Position numbers and translations under genes: made by a program. 64,000 nt of DNA from Paenibacillus sp. G2S3 (GTDB lineage Bacteria; Bacillota; Bacilli; Paenibacillales; Paenibacillaceae). Shown in pieces: positions 55,231-63,774 of the stretch. The stretch lies in assembly GCF_030123105.1 (NCBI RefSeq), contig NZ_CP126095.1, positions 3,782,001 through 3,846,000 of the forward strand, read 5' to 3'. Numbering within the stretch: position 1 is the stretch's first letter; every line of letters starts with the position of its first letter. Under the pieces are notes generated by a model. The model saw only the letters and a list, made by a program, of their open reading frames with translations, was not told the origin of the DNA and did no database searches.

Positions 55231-55446
55231 CTGTCCACTTTCTTGACAGAGGTCCACCAGAGTCCCTATTCATTAGAAAAGGGATCTTTTTTGATGCTTT
55301 TTTTGCTAATAGCTGCTCTGGAGTCCGTTAACATTTGTAATACGGTAAAAAAGCTGCGTTTAAGGTCAACTGAGTCCGATAGCTACTTTTTACGCACAAG
55401 TACCCCCTAATTAGACGTAGTTTGGTGTACGACTATTTTTATAAGA

Positions 55447-56151
55447 TCAAGGGATTTGTGGATTAAATGTCTTCAACTGATCAAACTCATATATCGTTCG
55501 AAGATAGTAGGGTTCCTTCTCATTCTCTCTTTCAAACACACCCATGTATCCAACCTCATTAAAAAAAACGTATTCCAATGTAACCTGCTGATCTGGGCGG
55601 TTAGATTGCCAATAATAATGTAATTCTAACGGAGCCTCATACCATAACCAATCTAAATCCTTAATTGCTACATTTCTATGCTGGAGAACCCATATACTGA
55701 AGGCTACATGAGGATCCTCTACAGGTATTTCTGACTTTCGATTTTTATCTTTTAAATGATTTGCTGTCGTCTGGAGTACATCGTTAATATCTGACTCAAC
55801 GGAAAATTGTGAAACGGCTTTAATCTGATTGAATTGCTCAGTATATTTATTAGCCTTCGTTAGCTCATGGATTTCATTCAAACTAATCTTAGGGCCATAG
55901 AAAATAACACAGACACTAATTAACCCAAAAATAAGTGCTTTTGAAAAAAGAAACTGCTTCTTTTTATACATATAAATTAATCCAAAAATAAAGCCCACAG
56001 GAATCAGTAAGCCGAACAAATTCACGCAGAACTCACCAAGTATAAAGGCTCCAATAATTAACGCCCAATCCTTTAATCTCAATGTTTTTCGCTGATCCCA
56101 ATAGGACACCAGTAAAGAAACAATAAAACAAATCCAAAAGATCCAGCTCAT
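55447..56151 (-). CDS. Hypothetical membrane protein
   Basis: 234 residues, ATG with GGAGGAC at about 9 nt. Three to four helices in the first 105 residues and a hydrophilic C-terminal domain of about 130 residues rich in aromatic residues (LDWLWYEAPLELHYYW). No family recognised. It is 95 bp downstream of the amide-hydrolase-like gene on the same strand and may belong to the same unit. Confidence 0.65.
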   Translation of the reverse strand: MSWIFWICFIVSLLVSYWDQRKTLRLKDWALIIGAFILGEFCVNLFGLLIPVGFIFGLIYMYKKKQFLFSKALIFGLISVCVIFYGPKISLNEIHELTKANKYTEQFNQIKAVSQFSVESDINDVLQTTANHLKDKNRKSEIPVEDPHVAFSIWVLQHRNVAIKDLDWLWYEAPLELHYYWQSNRPDQQVTLEYVFFNEVGYMGVFERENEKEPYYLRTIYEFDQLKTFNPQIP

Positions 56152-56246
56152 TAAAATCAGTCCTCCTCTCTCCTACATTCTCCATATATTAACACATCCA
56201 AGGTGGCACGAAGAGGACTCCCAGCATGTCTTACAACTCCAAATGA

Positions 56247-57254
56247 TTACTCAGCCCTAAAAAAAGAATCTGGATAATTGGCTACAAATCGAATCATGTC
56301 ATCAGAGATCTCCCATCTAAAGATGGAAGTCAAAACCGGATCTCTAAAAAAGGATTGGACTACTTTATGATTGAAATCAGCGGAGTAATTCTCGAACTTG
56401 GCTCTTTCGTGGTTTGCATGCAGCTTTTGTAGGTTAGCAGCTTGAGCAGGCCCCTTTACAGAAAAATCAAACTCATCTAAACGAATCTTAATTCGTTCTT
56501 GGTTTCGCTGAGTCATAACCTCTATCTGTAGCTGATTCAGATCGTATATCAGGCTATATACAGTATCCTCGCGCTGTGCTGTGGCAAGTACTTTAAATGC
56601 AAAATCCATGTCAGGCGTTTGCTCCGCTAATGTGCTTAATGCCTCATAAGCAATCTTAAAGCGATCCAGTGAATTCTGTTCATAAGCATCCCGATCTTCC
56701 CAGCCCATGAAAGCCACCCTCTGAATCGCCTGTACAGCATCCGCATACGCAGTATTAGCGATAATAGGAACGGAAAGCTTGCCTTTATATACAACCAACC
56801 GTCCATCTAAAAACTCCAGAATCGCTTGATCCCCCCTCCGGTCAGCCAACAGATAATGTAAACTTGAAGTGCTTTGATCGATACGAACCGTCGTAGCTGC
56901 TGCCAATGCTTCCTGAACAGTAGCACAGGTATCAAGTAAATATTGAATAAAATGCAGTTCACCTAATCCAGGGCGTTCATCCATCGCAGGATATTTAGTC
57001 TGCCAAAGTGTCGTTTGCTCCACCACCAGCCCTGCTTCATTCATCCCCCCATTAGGATTTTCTTTTCCAATTTGTGAGATGGTTAGGCTTCCATACTGAG
57101 AAATCCAAGAAGCGGGTTGAGCTGGAGGCATCATTAATGCAGTCTTCTGTAAACCTCTTTGATTCGTAAAGAGATACACTCCATCGTAGATTACATCCTG
57201 ATTTTTACAGACTCTATTGATTTCATTTTTAAGCATATGGAAGGCTGTACTCAT
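56247..57254 (-). CDS. Linear amide C-N hydrolase homologue with Ser in place of the nucleophilic Cys
   Basis: 335 residues from ATG 57254 (AGGGTG six nt upstream). YGSLTISQIGKENPNGGMNEAG and the LVVEQTTLW block match the choloylglycine hydrolase / penicillin V acylase superfamily (N-terminal nucleophile hydrolases). These normally begin Met-Cys and use Cys2 after Met removal. Here the aligned start is M-S-T-A-F, so Ser2 takes that place, and the family's N-X-D-W is NQDV. It may be a Ser-nucleophile enzyme or a non-catalytic relative. Downstream of the XRE-type gene with a 16-bp gap. Confidence 0.75.
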   Translation of the reverse strand: MSTAFHMLKNEINRVCKNQDVIYDGVYLFTNQRGLQKTALMMPPAQPASWISQYGSLTISQIGKENPNGGMNEAGLVVEQTTLWQTKYPAMDERPGLGELHFIQYLLDTCATVQEALAAATTVRIDQSTSSLHYLLADRRGDQAILEFLDGRLVVYKGKLSVPIIANTAYADAVQAIQRVAFMGWEDRDAYEQNSLDRFKIAYEALSTLAEQTPDMDFAFKVLATAQREDTVYSLIYDLNQLQIEVMTQRNQERIKIRLDEFDFSVKGPAQAANLQKLHANHERAKFENYSADFNHKVVQSFFRDPVLTSIFRWEISDDMIRFVANYPDSFFRAE

Positions 57255-57270
57255 GTTCATCACCCTTTTC

Positions 57271-57753
57271 TTATAGCAGCTTGTTTAGAACCTCTTTATT
57301 TTCATTTTCCATATGTTCCAAAAAAGCTAAACATAACTCTTCAACCTGCTTATTCTTTTGATCTAAGAGGGTTGAGAATCTTGTAATCAAGGTCTGCTTT
57401 CTTTTTTCCCATTGCAGCTGTTGCAATTTCTGTAGATACCCTTCCTTCTCCGGATTTTCCTCTTCATTCCTTAACATCCGGGTTAAAAAAAGAATTTGCA
57501 CCTCGATTTTTGCTTCTGGTGTTAGATCAAGCAAGTAATTGTTCTCATCAATCAACAGATCAGCATCCACTTTGAAAAATTCTGCCAATGCTTGCAGTCT
57601 TTCTTTGGGTACAGGACGACGTTTCTTGACCCAATCACTAAATTGTTGCGGGGTCAGCCCTACTTCTCTGCATACATTGGTGTATGTCACTTGATGAATT
57701 AATGCAAGGTATTGCAAAATTGTTAGGGCAGATACAGTAGTATTACTTTCCAT
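57271..57753 (-). CDS. XRE-like transcriptional regulator
   Basis: 160 residues from ATG 57753 (AGAAGGA upstream); longer in-frame starts overlap the upstream operator. HTH near residues 20-60 (YTNVCREVGLTPQQFSDWVK) and a helical, Glu/Lys-rich C-terminus probably for dimerisation. It precedes the amide-hydrolase-like gene. Two palindromes at its promoter suggest self-control. Confidence 0.75.
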   Translation of the reverse strand: MESNTTVSALTILQYLALIHQVTYTNVCREVGLTPQQFSDWVKKRRPVPKERLQALAEFFKVDADLLIDENNYLLDLTPEAKIEVQILFLTRMLRNEEENPEKEGYLQKLQQLQWEKRKQTLITRFSTLLDQKNKQVEELCLAFLEHMENENKEVLNKLL

Positions 57754-57787
57754 GATCACCATTCCTTCTAAAAGCACTGTTATCATT

Positions 57788-57802
57788 GACATAAAATATG
57801 TC
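57788..57802. promoter_or_regulatory. Operator palindrome A
   Basis: GACATAAAATATGTC, a near-perfect palindrome, downstream of the promoter of the XRE-type gene. Matches operator B at 14 of 15 positions in its inverted reading. Confidence 0.65.
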
Positions 57803-57818
57803 TACTCCAATTAATGCC

Positions 57819-57847
57819 ATCTTACATTTTGACGTATTTTATGTCAA
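57819..57847 (-). promoter_or_regulatory. Promoter of the XRE-type operon
   Basis: On the minus strand, perfect -35 TTGACA (57842-57847), 17-nt spacer, -10 TAAGAT (57819-57824). The -35 and most of the spacer are covered by operator B. Confidence 0.7.
57831..57845. promoter_or_regulatory. Operator palindrome B
   Basis: GACGTATTTTATGTC; on the other strand GACATAAAATACGTC. Centre-to-centre distance to operator A is 43 bp, about four helical turns, so two bound dimers would face the same side. Confidence 0.65.
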
Positions 57848-57876
57848 CCACAAATCTGTTCAATACAGTTAAATAC

Positions 57877-57910
57877 AAAATAGCCCGACAGAGAAATCTG
57901 CCGGGTTATT
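57877..57910 (-). terminator. Terminator of the 2-oxoacid oxidoreductase operon
   Basis: On the minus strand AACCCGGCAGA-TTTC-TCTGTCGGGCTA is followed by TTTTG, 13 bp past the stop. Confidence 0.8.
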
Positions 57911-57922
57911 CATCATTATCTT

Positions 57923-60229
57923 TTACAAATCAGGATGCTCATGTTTTGCTTTTAGACGATTCCAGCGACGCTCCACTTCTGCCTCGAAGCTGCGTAACGC
58001 TGGCTCATTCTCAGGCTTCAGTAAATGGCGAGTTTTGCCCATTGTCTTCAACCAAGCAGAGAGCTCAACGCGTTTGCCTTTGTCTTCTGGATTGTACGTG
58101 ATATTCGTAGAACCATGCTCCACTTCATATAGAGGGAAGAAGCAAGATTCAACAGCCAGCGAGACGATGTTGGTGCCTTCTTTATCTTCAGACATCCAGT
58201 TCAATGGGCATGCGATCAGGATTTTACCGTACACTAGACCTTCGTTCTGAGCGTACCACTGTGCTTTTGCCGCTTTCTTCACGAGATCCTGCGGGTAAGC
58301 TTCGGAACCTGTGAAGACATATGGAATGTTAGTAGCTGCCATGATTTGCGCAGTATCCTTATGCTGTGTAACTTTACCTTGCTGATTCTTACCAATGCTG
58401 GATGTAGAAGTACGGTGACCCAGTGGTGTGGAATAAGACTGCTGAGCACCTGTGTTCATGTAACCTTCATTATCGTACTCTACGATAATCATTTTGTGAC
58501 CGCGTAGTGCAGCCCCAATCGCAGGACCCATTCCGATATCCATCCCGCCATCCCCAGTTACCATAACGAATGTGAAGTCGTCTTGAAGCCCAAGTCCATC
58601 TAATTCACCACGGCGTTTGCGTTCCCAGAACATTTCTACGACACCGGATAAGGTAGCTGCACCATTTTGGAACAGGTTATGAATAAATGTAGATTTATGA
58701 GAGGAATATGGATAGCCCGTAGTTGTTACCATCGCACAACCCGTGTGATAAAGCGCTACAATATCCCCTTCGATACCTTTGAAGAACGTCTCCAGTCCTG
58801 AGAAAATCCCACAGCCTGGACATGCGCCGTGACCTGGTGCCAGTCGTTTAGGTTTCTTTGTCAAGCTGCGCAGTGGGGGTATCCGCACACTTAATTTCCC
58901 TGTTGCTTCATCCTGTTTAACCGTAATTAATCCTGTCTTCAGTGAATCAAAGTCCATCGGCTTCAATAGACGCTGTGGCGCTTTGTCCGGTGCACCTGGA
59001 TTGTGACCATAGTAGTCAAAAGGTACTTCAACACGGTCTGCAGCAACGGCATCCAATGCTAATTGGAAGAATGCATGACCATCTTCTGCGTAGAAGTCCT
59101 TACCGCCCAACCCGTAAATACGGCTAATTACCTTTGTAGTAGTGTTACCATAGGTGAACAGTGCTGCCTTGATCTCATTTACCATATTACCGCCGTGACC
59201 ACCAACCGAATCCGCACGGTCGCCTACGGTGATTGCCTTAACATTCTTCAGCGCTTCCGCAATTTGCTTCTGCGGGAAAGGACGAATCATATTCGGCGAA
59301 ATTGCACCTGCTTTAATCCCTTGCAAACGAAGCTGATCTACAACATCTTTAATGATCTCTGAGGCAGAGTTCATCAAGAATACGGCTACTTCCGCATCAT
59401 CCATCCGATACTCTTCGATCATTGGATAGTGGCGTCCAGTCAGTTCAGCGAATTCTTTAGCGATTTCTTCGAAGACTTCACCCGCATTATACATCGCTAC
59501 CGACTGCTGATAGCGGTTATTGATATAGTCAGGTTCATTCATATACGGACCTACGGTAACCGGATGATTGCGATCTAGTGTATCCGTAAAGCCTACCGGA
59601 GGTTGTGGCCCAACGAATTTATGAACATCCTCACGGTGAGTAAATGCCTGTACGCGACGTTTCTGGTGCGAGGTAAAATACCCATCCGATGCTACCATTA
59701 CTGGAAGTCGCACTTTGGCGTGCTCAGCAAGCTTAAGTGCCATCAGATTCATATCATAAACAGATTGTGGATCACGGCACATCAGAATCGGCCAGCCCGT
59801 ATTTAGCGCAAAATACAAATCAGAATGGTCACCGTGAATATTAAGCGGACCAGATATTGAGCGACAGATTAAATTCATAACCATAGGCATCCGTGTACCA
59901 GCTTGTACCGGCAATTGCTCTAGCATGAACATATAACCTTGGGCACTGGTAGCATTAAATACACGTCCGCCAGCTGTCGAAGCTCCATAACAGATTCCTG
60001 CAGAGCTGTGTTCACCATCTGATGGAATAAGCATAATATCATGCTGACCGTTCGCTTTCATGGTATCAAGAAATTGAGCGACTTCTGTCGATGGGGAGAT
60101 CGGAAAATAACCCATCACATGATAATTAATCTGATGTGCAGCATAAGCTGCCATTTCATTGCCGGATTCATATAGGAATTTCTGCTCTACCTTCGTAGAG
60201 CTTATTTCTTTTTCATAATCGATAGCCAC
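57923..60229 (-). CDS. 2-oxoacid:ferredoxin oxidoreductase, fused alpha and beta subunits
   Basis: 768 residues. Residues about 1-450 are the alpha (pyrimidine-binding and domain II) part: NEMAAYAAHQINYHVMGYFPISPSTE at the start. Residues about 470-768 are the beta part with GHGACPGCGIF and HTGCAMVTT (iron-sulfur Cys) and the TPP motif GDGGMDIGMGPAIG...NEGYMNTG. Separate subunits in most organisms are joined here. Carries out CoA-dependent oxidative decarboxylation of pyruvate or another 2-oxoacid, with electrons to ferredoxin. Second gene of the pair. Confidence 0.92.
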   Translation of the reverse strand: MAIDYEKEISSTKVEQKFLYESGNEMAAYAAHQINYHVMGYFPISPSTEVAQFLDTMKANGQHDIMLIPSDGEHSSAGICYGASTAGGRVFNATSAQGYMFMLEQLPVQAGTRMPMVMNLICRSISGPLNIHGDHSDLYFALNTGWPILMCRDPQSVYDMNLMALKLAEHAKVRLPVMVASDGYFTSHQKRRVQAFTHREDVHKFVGPQPPVGFTDTLDRNHPVTVGPYMNEPDYINNRYQQSVAMYNAGEVFEEIAKEFAELTGRHYPMIEEYRMDDAEVAVFLMNSASEIIKDVVDQLRLQGIKAGAISPNMIRPFPQKQIAEALKNVKAITVGDRADSVGGHGGNMVNEIKAALFTYGNTTTKVISRIYGLGGKDFYAEDGHAFFQLALDAVAADRVEVPFDYYGHNPGAPDKAPQRLLKPMDFDSLKTGLITVKQDEATGKLSVRIPPLRSLTKKPKRLAPGHGACPGCGIFSGLETFFKGIEGDIVALYHTGCAMVTTTGYPYSSHKSTFIHNLFQNGAATLSGVVEMFWERKRRGELDGLGLQDDFTFVMVTGDGGMDIGMGPAIGAALRGHKMIIVEYDNEGYMNTGAQQSYSTPLGHRTSTSSIGKNQQGKVTQHKDTAQIMAATNIPYVFTGSEAYPQDLVKKAAKAQWYAQNEGLVYGKILIACPLNWMSEDKEGTNIVSLAVESCFFPLYEVEHGSTNITYNPEDKGKRVELSAWLKTMGKTRHLLKPENEPALRSFEAEVERRWNRLKAKHEHPDL

Positions 60230-60254
60230 TTGTGTTCCACCTTTCCTCCGTAAT

Positions 60255-61271
60255 TTAGGCTTGGGTTACGAGATCAAAAATATGCCGGACCGTATGACTC
60301 TCTGCGTAGCCATCCTCCTCGCGCTCGCCAGACAATGCCGTTGTAGGGCAAGCTTCTACGCATTTTAAACAGCCTTTGCAGTATTGATAATCAATCCCTT
60401 GCAGGAACATTTGCGGACGTCCCTTCTTATCAGGCTGCTCCTCCCAAACAAAGCATAAATCAGGACATACCGTATCGCACTGCGCACAATGAATACAATC
60501 CTCTAATTTAAAATGAGGCAATAAACCGGATCTTGAAATGCTGAGATTCTTTAAAAAGCTGCTGCCAGGATTCGTAATGGTACCACCGATAGGCTGAGTT
60601 TCATAACCTAAGGCCGAAATATCAGACCGAACGAACTCAGGCATAATCGCACCTTCTGGTAATGGGAAATGCATGAAGGTAACTTCATTAAATCCACGTT
60701 CGAAAGTAGTTATTGCTGAATGAACAGCTTGCGGATATTTTTTGCCAAGTGATTTCTCGATAACACCCTTCATAATTTCAGGATCCAAGAAATCACACAT
60801 CCGGAACAACGCACCTAACATTGCCATGTTTACGCGGTTCTTCTCATCTAATGCGATTGATGTAGCATCAACAACTGCTATAGTTCCTGCCATCATATTC
60901 AGGGAGGACTTCAATTCCTCCGGCGATTTGGCCGAATTCACCAGCACCGTGCTATGATCATAAATTCCGCTTGTCACGTTAACGGTCTTTGCCAACGCTT
61001 CATGGAAGATTCCTACGACATGGGGTCGTTCTACTGGTGAAGTGTCACGAATATGCGTGTTCAAATCACAAAAACGAATATGCGCTTTTACCGCTGATCC
61101 CTTTTTCTCAGAACCATAGGAAGAAAAGCTCACTCCATTCATTCCAGCACCGACAACGCCTGCTTCTGCAAGCATTTTACCAGCTAAGTTCGCGCCTAGC
61201 CCTCCAATTGATTCCAGACGAATCTCAAAAAATCCGAGTTCGTTCACTTTTGGTAACTGTACCACCGACAT
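60255..61271 (-). CDS. 2-oxoacid:ferredoxin oxidoreductase, fused gamma and ferredoxin-like subunits
   Basis: 338 residues, ATG with AAAGGGG. N-terminal gamma domain (LESIGGLGANLAGKMLAEAG, SYGSEKKGSAVKAHIR), then a 2[4Fe-4S] domain with CIHCAQCDTVCP and CKGCLKCVEACP. Together with the downstream alpha-beta fusion it supplies all four subunits in two polypeptides. The 316-bp gap on its right is shared with the divergent permease. Confidence 0.92.
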   Translation of the reverse strand: MSVVQLPKVNELGFFEIRLESIGGLGANLAGKMLAEAGVVGAGMNGVSFSSYGSEKKGSAVKAHIRFCDLNTHIRDTSPVERPHVVGIFHEALAKTVNVTSGIYDHSTVLVNSAKSPEELKSSLNMMAGTIAVVDATSIALDEKNRVNMAMLGALFRMCDFLDPEIMKGVIEKSLGKKYPQAVHSAITTFERGFNEVTFMHFPLPEGAIMPEFVRSDISALGYETQPIGGTITNPGSSFLKNLSISRSGLLPHFKLEDCIHCAQCDTVCPDLCFVWEEQPDKKGRPQMFLQGIDYQYCKGCLKCVEACPTTALSGEREEDGYAESHTVRHIFDLVTQA

Positions 61272-61587
61272 AGCCCCTTTCAGAATGTCATCCGTATAAT
61301 ATCCTTATGACTTTTTCAACGATTGTATCTTGATTTTGCAAGTCGCGAAGTGACAAATCTTGCATTTTCCATGTGTTACCTATACTTATTTAGCTACTTT
61401 TATTTAGCAATAAAATTAAAAATTAAGATGTTAAATTCATCACATTCTTCATGATAAATATCACACTCCAGTGAAAAGTCATGCCTCTTCATAAAAATGT
61501 GTGTTTTTTTTACTTTTCAACTAGTCCATTTCAGGATAAACTGATGCTTGGTGTAATTTTTCGAAGACAGCTTAGGAGGCATTAATT
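61272..61587. other. Divergent intergenic region, no gene
   Basis: Holds the upstream regions of the oxidoreductase operon (leftward) and the permease (rightward). An inverted pair TGCAAG/CTTGCA around 61335-61363 could be an operator. I could not define either promoter with confidence, nor any riboswitch. Confidence 0.4.
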
Positions 61588-62931
61588 GTGAGTTCAAACG
61601 AAGCATCATTACAGAAGAAATTGCTTCCTCGGCATATCAGCTTTATGGCGATGGGCGGAGTAATCGGTACGGGAATTTTTAAAGGAAGTTCTGAGACCAT
61701 AAGCATTGCCGGACCTGCGGTTATTCTTACTTATGTATTAGCAGGCTTGCTACTCTTAGTGGTCATGGGGGCAATAGCCGAAATGGCTACGGTGTACCCG
61801 AATAGGAACATGAAGGACTTCATTCGTGAGGCTTTTGGAGAACGTCTCTCCTTTATCGTGGGTTGGTTATATTGCTTCATGTGGTTGACCGTCTGTGTAA
61901 TTGAAGTACTGGCAGCAGGCAGCTTCTTACAATACTGGTTACCGGATGTTCCATTATGGCTGCTTAGTCTTGCAAGTGGCGCTTTAATTATCGGCATCAA
62001 CATGATGAGTGTAGGTGGTTATGGAGAAACGGAGTTTTGGTTAGCCGGTATCAAAATTGCTATGATCATCATCTTCATTATTTTAGGAAGCTCATTAATT
62101 TTTGGGCTGTTGCCAATGACTGAGGCTACGCCTTACTTACACAACTTTACAGATTATGGTGGATTTCTCCCGAGAGGCTGGACCCCCATTTTCTCTGCCC
62201 TACTTGTCGTCATGTTCTCTTACGGCGGATCAGAGCTGATCGGGCTAACCTTGACGGAGACACAGGATGCAGAGAAGGTCTTACCTAAGGTTGTCAAAAG
62301 CTTCATTCTGCGCGTTATTCTGTTCTATACCTTACCGATCTTAATCATCTGTGGATTAATTCCCTGGAATCAACTGAATGAGCATACCAGTCCGTTTGTT
62401 CAGGTGTTAGCCGCTACAGGACTTAAGGGTGCCGATCACGTTATGAACTTCATTCTAATTACAGCGGTACTCTCTGCTGCCAATTCTGGTATCTATGGCG
62501 CCACCCGCATGTTGCACTCTATGGCGTCACAGGGCGAAGCACCACGCAGCTTGGCAAAAACTTCTGCAAAAGGTGTACCCATCAACAGCCTGAAGCTCTG
62601 TGCCGTTGTTCTTGTTATTGGTTCCTTGTTAGCGTACTTCGCCCAGGATGGATTGTTCCGTTTGCTAATGGCTGTTCCAGGCTTTGTGGTTATTCTCGTA
62701 TGGATCAGCATTTGTATGTCACAACTTAAACTGAGAAAATCTTATCCGAAAGAACCAACCTTTAAGGTATGGGGATTCCCTTATATAACCGTTGTTACAC
62801 TTGTTTGTTTAACTGTTATCGCGGTTTCTTTTCTCTTCGATGTTCAGAACCGTATCAGTATAGGAACATGTCTAGCTGTTCTGTTGATGCTTACGATTTG
62901 GTCGTTCGTAAAATTCAAGAAAAAGAATTAA
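61588..62931 (+). CDS. APC-family amino acid permease
   Basis: 447 residues from GTG 61588, eight nt after AGGAGG. Twelve membrane helices; HISFMAMGGVIGTGIFKGS at the N-terminus is the substrate-binding unwound helix 1 motif of the amino-acid-polyamine-cation family (GABA/lysine/aromatic-type). Ligand not predictable. A bidirectional terminator follows. Confidence 0.9.
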   Translation: MSSNEASLQKKLLPRHISFMAMGGVIGTGIFKGSSETISIAGPAVILTYVLAGLLLLVVMGAIAEMATVYPNRNMKDFIREAFGERLSFIVGWLYCFMWLTVCVIEVLAAGSFLQYWLPDVPLWLLSLASGALIIGINMMSVGGYGETEFWLAGIKIAMIIIFIILGSSLIFGLLPMTEATPYLHNFTDYGGFLPRGWTPIFSALLVVMFSYGGSELIGLTLTETQDAEKVLPKVVKSFILRVILFYTLPILIICGLIPWNQLNEHTSPFVQVLAATGLKGADHVMNFILITAVLSAANSGIYGATRMLHSMASQGEAPRSLAKTSAKGVPINSLKLCAVVLVIGSLLAYFAQDGLFRLLMAVPGFVVILVWISICMSQLKLRKSYPKEPTFKVWGFPYITVVTLVCLTVIAVSFLFDVQNRISIGTCLAVLLMLTIWSFVKFKKKN

Positions 62932-62959
62932 AGGTTCTAGCTTGGACCGATTTATCAAC

Positions 62960-63032
62960 AAGAGGTGTATCCCCTGTTCTTCGCATTCGCGAAGAGAGGG
63001 ATACGCCTCTTTTAATTATTGCCGTTCAAAAC
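62960..63032. repeat. 73-bp repeat, copy 1, containing a bidirectional terminator
   Basis: Differs from copy 2 (63775-63847) at 3 of 73 positions. Contains AGAGGTGTATCCCC/GGGATACGCCTCT with a long loop and T-runs on both strands (62960-63014), ending the permease transcript. Confidence 0.85.
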
Positions 63033-63111
63033 GTGTTCGCAGCCACCACCATGAGTGGCCAACTTCTTCGCCTTCTTTGGTTATAAATCCATCAGACTTT
63101 TCGTTTTGGCA
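63016..63111 (-). pseudogene. Remnant of a DUF6273-type gene
   Basis: About 31 codons in frame, reading KSDGFITKEGEEVGHSWWWL, then RTRFERQ and a stop. The WWWLRT block matches that in the intact gene end at the window's right edge, where it is followed by 39 further residues. About 132 bp coding for that tail are missing here, and the 5' side stops at a terminator-like hairpin. I read it as a decayed paralogue. Confidence 0.6.
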
Positions 63112-63120
63112 AAAAATAAA

Positions 63121-63155
63121 AAAACGCGGCAACATCACTCTCCCGCGCTTTTTTT
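63121..63155. terminator. Terminator-like hairpin
   Basis: CGCGG-N13-CCGCG flanked by A-run and T-run, between the DUF6273 remnant and the next gene. Confidence 0.65.
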
Positions 63156-63246
63156 GTATATCTGTTTATCTAACACTAATCATGACTCCTTTACATACAA
63201 TGTCTCGTGACAAATGACTATTGTAATTAATAATGGAGGGAACAGA

Positions 63247-63702
63247 ATGTCTATGTATAATAATTCTACTATGATTTATCCCAATGGGATGAGGAATACA
63301 ACTGTTGACGAAAGAGAAATGGTGATGCCTCATCCTGTCGTAGTGGAGGCAAGACAAATTGCTTTGAATCAAATTTTAGTTACTTACGATCAACCTGCGG
63401 ATTTAGCATCAGCAACAAATATTTCGAATTATTGGATAAGAAGTAATATGCCAAATCCAAATGACATAGCTAGTGTAGGAATGGGAGAGGCCCTTACTAG
63501 AGGGAATACGATTCGTGCTGATAAGGGAATGATAGCTGCAATTGATAATTCAAAAATGAGATTTGTTATGACCTTCAATACGAATGCTACTATGGGTGTT
63601 CTATATATCTTGCTCCCTTGTTTTGTTAATTTAGAGGGGAGATCAGGGTATACTGGGGCAAACTGGGGGCCGTTTAGTAGAAATATGTTTATCGGACTGT
63701 AG
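63247..63702 (+). CDS. Hypothetical protein with an Ig-like pattern
   Basis: 151 residues from ATG 63247 (GGAGGG six nt upstream); an upstream in-frame start has no ribosome site. Residues 40-150 show VVVEARQIALNQILVTYDQP, ATNISNYWIR and a late MRFVMTFN strand, like the Ig-type (SbsA/Big) repeats of surface proteins. No signal peptide or anchor is visible. More AT-rich than its neighbours and flanked by DUF6273 gene ends, so it may be an acquired insert. Confidence 0.65.
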   Translation: MSMYNNSTMIYPNGMRNTTVDEREMVMPHPVVVEARQIALNQILVTYDQPADLASATNISNYWIRSNMPNPNDIASVGMGEALTRGNTIRADKGMIAAIDNSKMRFVMTFNTNATMGVLYILLPCFVNLEGRSGYTGANWGPFSRNMFIGL

Positions 63703-63774
63703 TTATTAGAATGGAATATGTTTAAATAATGGAGATAAAAGATCTACCAGTGTGTATTAATAATACTTAATAAA

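Larger units (their letters stand above)
53969..55256 (+). mobile_element. IS3-family insertion sequence
   Basis: About 1288 bp with orfA and orfB in overlapping frames. The ends align as inverted repeats: TGGAGCTAGAATAAAAAGTG on the left and TGGACCTCTGTCAAGAAAGT on the right (read inward), both continuing to GTGGACAG. No clear direct repeat flanks these ends; an alternative reading with a 3-bp GAG duplication would shorten the element by a few bases. Appears intact. Confidence 0.85.
53809..55410 (+). pseudogene. ABC-2 type permease fragment interrupted by the IS3-family element
   Basis: Before the element, codons from about 53809 to 53968 read MYYNFQAPKELFGGVRIP..FPVWATGLSLLFPVPYSLILVRGALYDNIEF, typical of the last extracellular segment and helix of an ABC-2 permease. 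After it, in one open frame from 55258 to the stop at 55408-55410, SPYSLEKGSFLMLFLLIAAL gives the expected final membrane helix and a basic tail. The 5' part of the gene is absent: the fragment begins just after the cotD terminator. So an earlier deletion and an insertion both hit this gene. Family assignment is by pattern only. Confidence 0.55.

Noticed and set aside
61272..61587. FNR/CRP-like half-sites (ATCACA, GTGA) before the oxidoreductase operon
   Set aside because: Half-sites are in the wrong orientation or spacing for the TGTGA-N6-TCACA consensus.
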